From Edwardsiella anguillarum (GTDB lineage Bacteria > Pseudomonadota > Gammaproteobacteria > Enterobacterales > Enterobacteriaceae), in the NCBI RefSeq assembly GCF_008801815.1, contig NZ_VZOX01000019.1: a stretch of 64,000 bases of DNA; one strand, written 5' to 3'. Below, piece by piece: positions 19,201 through 26,763 of this stretch. Positions within the stretch are counted from its first letter, which is position 1, and each line of letters starts with the position of its first letter. A model generated the notes under the pieces. That model searched no databases, was not told the DNA's origin, and saw only the letters and a list, made by a program, of their open reading frames with translations. The translations under genes and the position numbers were made by a program.

Positions 19201-19969
19201 GGCGCGGCGCCTGCTTGCGGATGCCAATGGGTTACTGGATACGCTGGAGGCGTCCGGCAGCCTGACGCCGCGCGGGGTGTTTGGCCTGTTCGCGGCAAAC
19301 CGGCGGGGGGACGATGTGCTGATTTACCGCGACGAGAGCCGCCGCGAGGTGCTGGCCATCAGCCACCATCTGCGTCAGCAGAGCGATAAAAGCACGGGGC
19401 CCAACTACTGCCTGGCCGACTTTATCGCCGCGGCGGATGACGGTATCGCTGACTATATCGGTGCCTTTGCCGTGACCGGCGGGCTGGAGGAGGAGGCGCT
19501 GGCGCAGACCTTTGATGCGCAGCACGATGATTATCATAAAATCATGGTGAAGGCGTTAGCCGACCGTCTGGCGGAGGCCTTTGCCGAATACCTGCATCAG
19601 CAGGTGCGCAAAGTGCACTGGGGCTATGCCGCCGATGAGGCGCTGGACAACGAGCAGCTGATCCGCGAAAACTATCGCGGCATTCGTCCGGCGCCGGGCT
19701 ATCCGGCCTGTCCGGAGCACAGTGAAAAGGCCACGCTGTGGCGTCTTTTAGACGTCGAACGCCATACCGGCATGCGGTTGACGGAGTCTTACGCGATGTG
19801 GCCGGGCGCCTCGGTGTCTGGCTGGTACTTCAGCCATCCCCACAGTAAGTACTTTGCCGTTGCGCGCGTGCAGCGCGATCAGGTGGCGGACTATGCCGCG
19901 CGCAAAGGGATCCCGCTGGCGGAGGCCGAGCGTTGGCTGGCGCCCAATCTGGGCTATGAGGTGGAGTAA
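16289..19969 (+). CDS. metH: Cobalamin-dependent methionine synthase
   Basis: A 1226-residue modular enzyme transferring methyl from methyltetrahydrofolate to homocysteine through cobalamin. Modules in order: homocysteine/zinc domain to about 325 (GGCCGTTP zinc cysteines); folate domain about 350-620 (FVNVGERTNVTGS); cobalamin cap and Rossmann domain about 650-890 (DVHDIGKNI, whose His coordinates cobalt); AdoMet-reactivation domain to the end (RPAPGYPACPEH). The frame opens with ATG at 16268, but that ATG lacks a ribosome site. GTG at 16289 sits 5 bases after AAGGAG and gives the same N-terminal length as E. coli (1227 aa). Dependence on B12 is therefore expected. Confidence 0.96.
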   Translation: MNTTHERLRRRLEKRILVLDGGMGTMIQRYGLSEQDFRAERFAEWPCDLKGNNDLLALTRPDIISAIHYAYLEAGADILETNTFNATRIAMADYRMEELAPEINYRAACLARTCADEWTARTPHQPRFVAGVLGPTNRTASISPEVNDPACRNITFDQLVAAYRESARALIEGGVDLLMIETVFDTLNAKAAVYALECEFAALGVTLPVMISGTITDASGRTLSGQTTEAFYNALRHARPLSFGLNCALGPEDLRQYVAELSRVAECHVSAHPNAGLPNAFGEYDLSPQAMAQQIAEWARAGYLNIVGGCCGTTPEHIAAISRAVQGIAPRVLPALPVACRLSGLEPLTIDETSLFVNVGERTNVTGSAKFKRLIKENKYDEALDVARQQVANGAQIIDINMDEGMLDAEAAMVRFLNLIAGEPDIARVPLMIDSSRWSVIEAGLKCIQGKGIVNSLSLKEGEANFLQHARQVRRFGAALVVMAFDEQGQADTRERKVAICRRAYQLLTERIGFPPEDIIFDPNIFAVATGIEEHSNYAVDFIAACAEIKALLPHALISGGVSNVSFSFRGNEAVREAIHAVFLYHAIRHGMDMGIVNAGQLAIYDDLPDDLRTAAEAVILNRGPDATDRLLALAERYRDTQGSAQAEGPQAEWRSWPVAQRLEYALVKGIGEFIAQDTEAARLEADRPIAVIEGPLMAGMNRVGDLFGDGKMFLPQVVKSARVMKQAVAYLSPFIEASKQRGSSAGKVLLATVKGDVHDIGKNIVGVVLQCNNYEIIDLGVMVPAERILRVAREERVDIIGLSGLITPSLDEMVNVASEMERQGFTLPLLIGGATTSKAHTAVKIAPAYGGPTVYVQNASRTVGVVAALLSEAQRGPFIERTRREYDAARAQHGRHWRTPPVTLAQARANGVVTDWSACPPPVPRRLGVQTVQPGIGRLRDYIDWTPFFLTWSLAGKYPRILQDEVVGEEARRLLADANGLLDTLEASGSLTPRGVFGLFAANRRGDDVLIYRDESRREVLAISHHLRQQSDKSTGPNYCLADFIAAADDGIADYIGAFAVTGGLEEEALAQTFDAQHDDYHKIMVKALADRLAEAFAEYLHQQVRKVHWGYAADEALDNEQLIRENYRGIRPAPGYPACPEHSEKATLWRLLDVERHTGMRLTESYAMWPGASVSGWYFSHPHSKYFAVARVQRDQVADYAARKGIPLAEAERWLAPNLGYEVE

Positions 19970-19975
19970 GCCCCC

Positions 19976-20005
19976 GCTTATCCGGCCCCGTGGGGCCGGA
20001 TAAGC
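19976..20005. terminator. Hairpin between convergent metH and lysC
   Basis: A perfect 14-bp stem (gcttatccggcccc / ggggccggataagc) with a 2-base loop lies between the two stop codons. It has no T tract on either side, so it may terminate weakly or protect 3' ends of both transcripts. Confidence 0.65.
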
Positions 20006-20016
20006 GTCCCACCGGG

Positions 20017-21366
20017 CTATTCGAACAGGCGTGCGTGCAGGGTGCGCACTACCGCATCGGCATCGCTGCCCGGCACCAGGAAGCACAGGTTATGGCTGCT
20101 GGCGCCGTAGCAGATCATGCGGATATTGAACGGCTCCATCGCGCCGAATACCCGGCGGCCAACGCCGCAGGCACTGCTGAGCTGGTTACCGATCAGCGCT
20201 ACCAGCGCTAAATCTTCCTCAACCTCGACCCGGCACAGGGCGGAAAGCTCGGTCAGCAGGGCGCTGGTCAACAGGCTGGCGCCGCCGGTGCAAGAGCCGG
20301 TGGTATCCAGCGTCAGCGCGATACTAACCTCTGAGGTAGTGATCAGATCCACGGAGAGGCGGTGGCGGGCCAGAATACCGAACACCTCGGCCAGAAAGCC
20401 GCGGGCGTGCAGCATATTCAGACTGTGCAGCGTCAGCAGCGTCTGGTTGCGCCGCAGCGCCAGCGCGCGGAACAGCGGAGGCTGCGCGCTTTTATTGCAT
20501 ACTAGGGTGCCGCCGGCGCCGGGATCGCGGCTGGAGCCGACGAAGACCGGGATATCGCTGCGCACCGCCGGCAGTAGGGTGGCCGGGTGCAGTACCTTCG
20601 CACCGAAGGTCGCCATTTCGGCCGCCTCGGAAAAGGCGATCTCATCGATGCGCCGAGCGGCGGGAACGATGCGTGGATCGGTGGTATAGATCCCCGGCAC
20701 ATCGGTCCAGATATCGACGCGCGCCGCGTCCAGCGCCTCGGCCAGCAAGGCGGCGGTATAGTCGCTGCCGCCCCGTCCCAGGGTCGTGGTGCGTCCTTTG
20801 CACTCGCTGCCGATAAACCCTTGGGTAATGATCAGGTGCTTGGTCAGGCGCGGCGCCAGAGACTGCTGCGCCAGCGCCTGCAGCTGTTCCCGATCCGGCT
20901 CGGCTTTGCCAAAGCGGTCATCGGTGCGCATGATCCTGCGGATATCAAACCACTCAACGCTGACGCCACGAACGCGCAGCAGCTCGCTGAACAACAGCGT
21001 CGACATCAGTTCACCGTGGCTGACCAGCTCATCCGTCAGCGCCGCGGAGGTGGCCAGCGCCGCGGCTTCGGCCAGCATGGCGATATTTTCCAGCATGCGC
21101 TCAATTTCACTGCGTACCACGGCGCCGTCGGGGAGCGCAGCCAGGATCGCGTCGTGAATTCGGCGGATCTCGCCTATCAGGCGCAGCCGTTCTGCGTTCT
21201 CCTGACCCTCGGCCAGCGCAATGAGGTGGTTGGTGACGCCCGCGGCGGCCGAAAGCACCACCACGCGTACGGCGGGATTGGAGAGAATGATGTCAGCGCA
21301 GCGCAGCATGGCGTCGGCGTCGGCTACGCTGGTGCCGCCAAACTTTGCAATGATTGTCTGTTGCAT
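20017..21366 (-). CDS. lysC: Lysine-sensitive aspartokinase III
   Basis: A 449-residue aspartokinase, the first step to lysine and the other aspartate-family amino acids. Kinase motifs: KFGGTSVAD at the N-terminus, GRGGSDYTAALLAEAL, and TDVPGIYTTDPR. Two ACT-type regulatory segments follow; VDLITTSEVSIALTLD is the lysine-binding region in E. coli LysC. The frame extends 16 codons further up, but MQQTIIAKFGG at 21366 has GAGG 8 bases before it and matches the family N-terminus. The sequence immediately upstream (ccctgacacgagg) is conserved with the E. coli lysC leader. Confidence 0.96.
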   Translation of the reverse strand: MQQTIIAKFGGTSVADADAMLRCADIILSNPAVRVVVLSAAAGVTNHLIALAEGQENAERLRLIGEIRRIHDAILAALPDGAVVRSEIERMLENIAMLAEAAALATSAALTDELVSHGELMSTLLFSELLRVRGVSVEWFDIRRIMRTDDRFGKAEPDREQLQALAQQSLAPRLTKHLIITQGFIGSECKGRTTTLGRGGSDYTAALLAEALDAARVDIWTDVPGIYTTDPRIVPAARRIDEIAFSEAAEMATFGAKVLHPATLLPAVRSDIPVFVGSSRDPGAGGTLVCNKSAQPPLFRALALRRNQTLLTLHSLNMLHARGFLAEVFGILARHRLSVDLITTSEVSIALTLDTTGSCTGGASLLTSALLTELSALCRVEVEEDLALVALIGNQLSSACGVGRRVFGAMEPFNIRMICYGASSHNLCFLVPGSDADAVVRTLHARLFE

Positions 21367-21469
21367 GTGATGCCTCGTGTCAGGGGCCGGTGTCCGTGTT
21401 GTCCGGCGGGTCATTCCATTAGCCCGGCGCCGGGCGCGCGCTAAACGGTACGGGGCGGCATACGCGCGC

Positions 21470-21648
21470 TCCGCAGGTACTCCACCTTACCGCGCCTTCC
21501 ACCGTGGCAGGGGTACGAGGTGACAGCCCAAGGGGGTGCCCAGATGGCCGCTGCGCGGTTGCCCGGCGAGCCGGGTCAGCTGGCGATGCCGGGGCCGGCG
21601 TACCGCCACGATAGGCGCAGACAGGCCTGTACACGGGATGTACAGGGC
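21470..21648 (-). ncRNA. Reduced or degenerate lysine riboswitch (L-box) in the lysC leader
   Basis: Read on the minus strand, the leader keeps landmarks of the E. coli lysC riboswitch in order: a 5' hairpin CCTGTAC/GTACAGG (21646-21626), then gcatcgcc (21589-21582), a P3-like arm, GGGCTGTCACC (21529-21519) and GGTGGAGTACC. Part is missing: the 5' core with the AGAGG and GGAGGA elements and the long P2 arm. Between the 5' hairpin and gcatcgcc only about 37 bases remain, against roughly 80 in E. coli. They form a small hairpin GCCGG-CC-CCGGC (21599-21588). A P1-like pairing GGTAC/GTACC (21604-21600 with 21480-21476) can still close the structure. Homology of the leader is clear by eye; lysine binding is doubtful. 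Confidence 0.6.
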
Positions 21649-21655
21649 ATTTTTA

Positions 21656-21684
21656 GAAATAACGGCTTATGCCGGGTGTGTCAA
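21656..21684 (-). promoter_or_regulatory. Candidate lysC promoter
   Basis: A perfect -35 hexamer TTGACA (21684-21679) is spaced 17 bases from TATTTC (21661-21656). It is placed so that transcription would begin just before the 5' hairpin of the leader, about 280 bases upstream of the lysC start. Confidence 0.6.
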
Positions 21685-22182
21685 TGGCATTGGGATGAGT
21701 GATTTTCAATTTGACCTGCGCAGTATTACCGTTACTGATTATTGTTTTTATCATATTGAAATATATGAAATAAAATCAATTGCTTGATCATTAGGTCTCG
21801 CGAGTCAACGGCGTATAGACATCGTATCCGCTAATCTTGATGCCTAAAAAATCGCCGCTGTCTCTTGGCGTCCCGGCCGTTCACCCCCGTGGACTCCCGC
21901 GGATGACGCCGTGATTTTCCACGTGGGAAACAATGGTTGCTGAATGGAGTCAGTATCAGGCAGTATCAGGGGTGAGAGTTTTAGTCGATCGCAATAAAAG
22001 GGATCGCAACACGGCGTGAAATGGATACAATTTAACGCACGTAGGAAAAGATGAACCGGTACCCTATGCCGTCATCCCTGTCGTTCCCGGGAGCGGCGAT
22101 TATCCGGAATGTGCGGGGCGCGTTCAGCCGCTGAACGGCGCCTCGGAAACCACCGACCGTTACTCAAGCATAAGGCGTCGCT
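21685..22182. other. lysC-pgi intergenic region
   Basis: About 500 bp with no convincing gene, containing the pgi promoter. Visible structure: an exact tandem 10-base repeat cagtatcagg (21951-21960, 21961-21970); a direct repeat gatcgcaa (21987-21994 and 22002-22009); an imperfect palindrome around ttttccacgtgggaaa near 21915-21930; and a gttcag-ccg-ctgaac hairpin near 22122-22136, 50 bases before pgi. Confidence 0.4.
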
Positions 22183-23832
22183 ATGAAAAATATCAACCCG
22201 ACCCGTACTGCTGCCTGGCAAGCGCTGCAGCAGCATTTCGAGCAGATGAAGTCCGTGCAGATGCGCGATCTGTTCGCCGCGGATGCCGACCGTTTCTCTA
22301 AGTTCTCTGCTACCTTCGACGATCAGATGCTGGTCGATTACTCCAAGAACCGGATTAACGCAGAGACCCTGGAAAAGCTGCAGGCGCTGGCCCGTGAAAC
22401 CGATCTGCAGGGCGCCATCGCCGCCATGTTCGCCGGTGAGAAAATCAACCGTACCGAGGACCGCGCCGTGCTGCACATCGCGCTGCGCAACCGGAGCAAC
22501 ACGCCGATCTGCGTTGACGGTAAAGACGTGATGCCGGAGGTTAACGCCGTACTGGCCAAGATGAAGCAGTTCTGTGCCCGGGTGATCGACAGCGAGTGGC
22601 GGGGCTACACCGGTAAGGCGATTACCGACGTGGTGAATATCGGTATCGGTGGTTCCGATCTCGGCCCTTACATGGTGACCGAGGCGCTGCGCCCTTACAA
22701 AAATCACCTGACCATGCATTTTGTCTCCAACGTCGACGGTACGCACATCGCTGAGACGCTGCAGCGGTTGAACCCGGAGACGACCCTGTTCCTGGTGGCC
22801 TCAAAGACCTTCACCACCCAGGAGACCATGACCAATGCCCACAGCGCCCGCGACTGGTTCCTGCAGGCGGCCGGCGATGAGCGTCATGTGGCCAAGCATT
22901 TTGCCGCGCTGTCCACCAACGCGCAGGCGGTGGCGGCGTTCGGTATCGATACCGCCAACATGTTTGAGTTCTGGGACTGGGTCGGTGGCCGCTACAGCCT
23001 GTGGTCAGCCATCGGACTCTCTATCGCTCTGAGCATCGGCTACGATAACTTCGAGCAGCTGCTGGCCGGCGCCCATGCCATGGACCGCCACTTTGCCAGC
23101 GCGCCGCTGCAGCAGAATCTGCCGGTACTGCTGGCGCTGATCGGCATCTGGTATAACAACTTCTTCGGCGCCGAAACCGAAGCCATTCTGCCCTATGATC
23201 AGTATATGCACCGCTTCCCGGCCTATTTCCAGCAGGGCAACATGGAGTCGAACGGGAAATATGTCGATCGCGACGGTCAGGCCGTGGATTACCAGACCGG
23301 CCCCATCATCTGGGGCGAGCCGGGTACCAACGGCCAGCACGCGTTCTATCAGCTGATCCACCAGGGTACCAAGCTGATTCCCTGCGACTTTATCGCGCCG
23401 GCCATCAGCCATAACCCGCTGGGCGATCATCACAGCAAGCTGCTGTCCAACTTCTTTGCCCAGACCGAGGCGCTGGCGTTCGGTAAATCCCGTGAAGCGG
23501 TAGAAGAGGAGTTTGCCAAGGCGGGCAAGAGCGCAGCAGAGGTACAGCATATCGTGCCGTTTAAGGTGTTTGAGGGGAACCGCCCGACCAACTCCATCCT
23601 GCTGCGTGAAATCACGCCGTACAGCCTGGGGATGCTGATTGCGCTGTATGAGCACAAGATCTTCACCCAGGGCGCCATACTGAACATCTTCTCCTTCGAT
23701 CAGTGGGGGGTTGAGCTAGGTAAACAGCTGGCCAACCGTATCCTGCCGGAGCTGGAGGATGCGCAGCCGGTACGCAGCCACGATAGTTCGACCAATGCCC
23801 TGATCAACCGTTTCAAGGCCTGGCGGGCATAA
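22183..23832 (+). CDS. pgi: Glucose-6-phosphate isomerase
   Basis: A 549-residue enzyme interconverting glucose 6-phosphate and fructose 6-phosphate at the head of glycolysis. Both family signatures are present: DWVGGRYSLWSAIG near residue 265 and the GQHAFYQLIHQGTK region near 385. Its length equals E. coli Pgi (549 aa). An AAGGCG ribosome site precedes the ATG. It diverges from lysC as in E. coli, and ends at a strong terminator. Confidence 0.97.
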   Translation: MKNINPTRTAAWQALQQHFEQMKSVQMRDLFAADADRFSKFSATFDDQMLVDYSKNRINAETLEKLQALARETDLQGAIAAMFAGEKINRTEDRAVLHIALRNRSNTPICVDGKDVMPEVNAVLAKMKQFCARVIDSEWRGYTGKAITDVVNIGIGGSDLGPYMVTEALRPYKNHLTMHFVSNVDGTHIAETLQRLNPETTLFLVASKTFTTQETMTNAHSARDWFLQAAGDERHVAKHFAALSTNAQAVAAFGIDTANMFEFWDWVGGRYSLWSAIGLSIALSIGYDNFEQLLAGAHAMDRHFASAPLQQNLPVLLALIGIWYNNFFGAETEAILPYDQYMHRFPAYFQQGNMESNGKYVDRDGQAVDYQTGPIIWGEPGTNGQHAFYQLIHQGTKLIPCDFIAPAISHNPLGDHHSKLLSNFFAQTEALAFGKSREAVEEEFAKAGKSAAEVQHIVPFKVFEGNRPTNSILLREITPYSLGMLIALYEHKIFTQGAILNIFSFDQWGVELGKQLANRILPELEDAQPVRSHDSSTNALINRFKAWRA

Positions 23833-23848
23833 CGCCGCGCAGCCAAAG

Positions 23849-23877
23849 AAAAACCCGGACTTGTCCGGGTTTTTTTA
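23849..23877. terminator. Terminator after pgi
   Basis: The stem aaacccgga / tccgggttt is followed by a T tract. It lies between convergent pgi and the symporter gene, and the A-rich 5' side lets it act on both. Confidence 0.92.
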
Positions 23878-23892
23878 CGTCTGGCGCCGGCG

Positions 23893-25140
23893 TTACTCCG
23901 CCGTTTCCCATCGGCGCTGTAGCCACGCCTTACCCTCAACAAAGCGGGTGACCAGCATGGCGCAGACCGTATTGCCGGTGGAGTTCAGTAGGGTGGCCGG
24001 AATATCGATGATGGTGCTGATGATCATGATGGTGCCGACCAACTCCGGCGAAAAGCCGAACACGGCGCAGATCATCAGTTCGCCGGTCATGCCGCCGCTG
24101 GGAATAGCCCCCATGACGGCGCCGACTAGGAACGCCACGCTGATGATGGCCGCGATGCTCATCGGATCGCTCATGTCGCGGCCGAACAGCGTGAACAGAA
24201 AGACGATCTTGATGATGCCGCCGATAACCGAGCCGTCCTTATGGGTGTTGGCACCCAGCGGGATCACCGTCTCGGCGATATCCGCCGGTACGCCCATTTT
24301 CTTGCTGGCCACCAGGTTGACCGGAATGCAGGCGGCGCTGGAAGCGGTGGCGATGGCGGTGATGGCCGGTGTAAATACGTTGCCCCAGAACAGGCGAACG
24401 GCGGGGCGCCCTCCGGCGATAAAGGCGTACAGCGTATTGGCGCCGAAGAAGTAGATCACCGTCAGCACCACGTACAGCAAGAAGGCATTCAGATAGCCGT
24501 GGATGATTTGCGGCCCCAGCGCGCCGACCGTGGCGGCGAAGTAGCAGCCCAGCCCCAGCGGCGCTGCGTACATAATGATCTTGACCATTCTCAGGATCAC
24601 CGTGGTGCCGGCGCTGAGAAACTGGGCGACGGGACGGCCCTGCTCGCCGCTGAAGGCCGTAGCCAGGCCGAACAGGATAGAGAAGACGATGAGCGGTAGC
24701 AGATTGGACTTAGTAAACAGCTGTAGAAAATCGGGTACGGTGAAGGTGGAGACGATCACCTCGCCCAGCCCCTTGCTCTGTTCCTGCGGCGCCGGAGGCA
24801 GGTGGGCTATCAGCGACTGAGTATCCACGTTGTGGAACGGGTTAAACAGATGGGTGGCGACAAAGCCGATCAGCGCGGCGAACAGGGCGGTGGCGATGAA
24901 AACCGAGAAGACCGTTCCCATTATTTTGCCCAGGCGCGACATCTGCCGCATGTCGGCGATAGAGGAGGCGATGCTGAGGAATACCAGCGGAACGATCACC
25001 ACGAACATCAGGTTTAGGAACAGTTCGCCGATGGGTTGAACCAGGGTCGCCCGTTCGCCAAACAGGACGCCGGCCAGCCCGCCGAGGATAATGCCCAGCA
25101 GCAGGCAGAGGGTAAACGTATAGTGTCGGAGTATATGCAT
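23893..25140 (-). CDS. Dicarboxylate/amino acid:cation symporter (DAACS family), substrate unknown
   Basis: A 415-residue polytopic transporter of the SDF (PF00375) family with about eight helices and two re-entrant loops. The serine-rich loop reads ATASSAACIPVNL, and the helix-7 motif reads PLGANTHKDGSV. GltP and DctA have NxDGT/S there and SstT has INMAGA, so this protein belongs to a separate branch and its substrate cannot be read by analogy. C-terminal PATLLNSTGNTVCAML corresponds to the helix-8 substrate site. It is clearly different from the gltP product at 3.7 kb. It occupies a position between pgi and psiE where E. coli has other genes. Confidence 0.85.
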   Translation of the reverse strand: MHILRHYTFTLCLLLGIILGGLAGVLFGERATLVQPIGELFLNLMFVVIVPLVFLSIASSIADMRQMSRLGKIMGTVFSVFIATALFAALIGFVATHLFNPFHNVDTQSLIAHLPPAPQEQSKGLGEVIVSTFTVPDFLQLFTKSNLLPLIVFSILFGLATAFSGEQGRPVAQFLSAGTTVILRMVKIIMYAAPLGLGCYFAATVGALGPQIIHGYLNAFLLYVVLTVIYFFGANTLYAFIAGGRPAVRLFWGNVFTPAITAIATASSAACIPVNLVASKKMGVPADIAETVIPLGANTHKDGSVIGGIIKIVFLFTLFGRDMSDPMSIAAIISVAFLVGAVMGAIPSGGMTGELMICAVFGFSPELVGTIMIISTIIDIPATLLNSTGNTVCAMLVTRFVEGKAWLQRRWETAE

Positions 25141-25328
25141 TGTGTGGGAATCTCAGTCGAGCCTTTTCTTGCTACCGCGCGGCGGCGGAGGGTGTGTTGA
25201 TCCTGACGGATTATGCTCATTATCAGCCCTTGTCGCCGCCGGCGCCAAATTTGTGTGACGCTCGCCGCGCCGCACGCGACGCCGACGGGTTTTTTGGCGC
25301 AGGGGGATAGACGGCAAAACGGCAATAT

Positions 25329-25344
25329 TGTTAACTAGCTCACA
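25329..25344. promoter_or_regulatory. Candidate CRP site upstream of psiE
   Basis: TGTTA-N6-TCACA matches 9 of 10 positions of the CRP consensus and lies about 30 bases before the psiE start, overlapping the probable promoter. E. coli psiE is known to be negatively controlled by cAMP-CRP, which fits this position. Confidence 0.5.
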
Positions 25345-25374
25345 TTATACAGCTATTACGCAAGGAGTTACTTT

Positions 25375-25782
25375 ATGCCGGGAACCGAGCGCGCAAACCG
25401 TGTCGCCACGGTATTGCAGTGGATACTGAATATCGGCCTGATGGCGCTGGCGGCGATTCTGGTGATCTTTCTGGCGAAGGAGACGTTCACGCTGGCCGGG
25501 GTGCTGTTTGACGCCAACCAGAACGCGTCGACCTATATGCTGGTGGAAGGGATCGTGATCTATTTTCTGTACTTCGAGTTTATTGCATTGATTGTTAAAT
25601 ATTTTCAATCAGGCTATCACTTTCCGCTGCGCTACTTTATCTATATCGGCATCACGGCGATCATCCGATTGATCATCGTCGATCACGAGAGCCCCAACGA
25701 TACGCTGATCTATTCGTTCGCCATTTTGGTGCTGGTGATCGCGCTGTATCTAGCTAACACCGATCGTCTGAAGCGCGAATAG
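25375..25782 (+). CDS. psiE: Phosphate-starvation-inducible protein PsiE
   Basis: A 135-residue inner-membrane protein with four predicted helices, matching E. coli PsiE (136 aa) throughout, including the block YFLYFEFIALIVKYFQSG and the C-terminal RLKRE. Its biochemical role is unknown; in E. coli it is induced by phosphate starvation through PhoB. An AAGGAG ribosome site precedes the ATG. I could not identify a Pho box. Confidence 0.93.
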   Translation: MPGTERANRVATVLQWILNIGLMALAAILVIFLAKETFTLAGVLFDANQNASTYMLVEGIVIYFLYFEFIALIVKYFQSGYHFPLRYFIYIGITAIIRLIIVDHESPNDTLIYSFAILVLVIALYLANTDRLKRE

Positions 25783-25790
25783 AGGGGTAT

Positions 25791-25814
25791 AAAAAGGGCG
25801 GCCCGCAGGCCGCC
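25791..25814 (-). terminator. Terminator of the malEFG operon
   Basis: On the minus strand the stem ggcggc / gccgcc runs into CTTTTTAT, placed about 45 bases past the malG stop. It also lies after convergent psiE. Confidence 0.7.
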
Positions 25815-25858
25815 AGTTACGCACACAGGTTACTGCTTTTTTAAGGGTAACGCATAAA

Positions 25859-26749
25859 CTAGCCTTTCACGCCGCCGGCGGTCAGACCGCCCACCAGCCA
25901 ACGCTGCGCCAGCAGGAAGACGGCGGTTATCGGCATCGCCGACAGCACCGCCGCCGCGGCAAAATCCCCCCACAGGTAGTTTTGCGGATTGAGATACTGC
26001 TGCATGCCGACCGCCAGCGTATAGGTATTGACGTCGCGCAGCAGCAGCGAGGCGACCGGCACCTCGGTGATGGCGGCGATAAAGGAGAGGATGAACACCA
26101 CCGCCAGTATCGGTACGGAAAGCGGCAGCAGCACCAGACGGAACGCCTGCCACGGCGTGGCGCCATCCAGCGCCGCCGCCTCCTCCAGCGAGCCGTCGAT
26201 GGTTTCAAAGTAGCCCTTGATGGTCCAGACGTGCAGGGCGATGCCGCCCATATAGGCAAAGATGACGCCCCCCAGGGTATTTAGGCCGAGGAACGGCACG
26301 TACTGGCCGATCCGATCGAATAGGGCATACAGCGCGACCAGCGACAGTACCGCCGGGAACATCTGGAAAATCAGCATCCCTTTCAGCAGCGAGGATTTGC
26401 CGCGGAACCGCATGCGAGCGAAGGCATAGGCGCAGGTGGTGGAGAGCGCCAGGATGCCCAGCGCGGTGGTGACCGCGACCTTGATCGAGTTCCACAGCCA
26501 CAGCAGCACGGGGAACGGCGGCGGGGTCACGCGGCCGTCCGGCGCCGTCACGCTGATACCCAGCGCCAGCTTCCAGTGCTCCCAGGAGATCTGGTCCGGG
26601 ATCAGGCTGCCGGTGGCAAAGTTGCCGGCGCGCAGCGAAATGGCGATCACCATCAGCAGAGGGAACATGATCAGCGCGATAAACAGAATCATCAGCAAAT
26701 GGGTGAGCCACAGGCGATAGCGCAGGGATTGGGGTTGAACCATGGCCAT
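25859..26749 (-). CDS. malG: Maltose/maltodextrin ABC transporter permease MalG
   Basis: A 296-residue inner-membrane permease (same length as E. coli MalG) that pairs with MalF. It has six predicted helices and the conserved EAA loop (EEAAALDGATPWQAFRLVLLPL) near residue 190, which contacts MalK. The C-terminus GGLTAGGVKG matches the segment that reaches into the MalK/MalE interface in E. coli. It is the last gene of malE-malF-malG; only 14 bp separate it from malF. Confidence 0.97.
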   Translation of the reverse strand: MAMVQPQSLRYRLWLTHLLMILFIALIMFPLLMVIAISLRAGNFATGSLIPDQISWEHWKLALGISVTAPDGRVTPPPFPVLLWLWNSIKVAVTTALGILALSTTCAYAFARMRFRGKSSLLKGMLIFQMFPAVLSLVALYALFDRIGQYVPFLGLNTLGGVIFAYMGGIALHVWTIKGYFETIDGSLEEAAALDGATPWQAFRLVLLPLSVPILAVVFILSFIAAITEVPVASLLLRDVNTYTLAVGMQQYLNPQNYLWGDFAAAAVLSAMPITAVFLLAQRWLVGGLTAGGVKG

Positions 26750-26763
26750 AGTCAGGCATCTCC

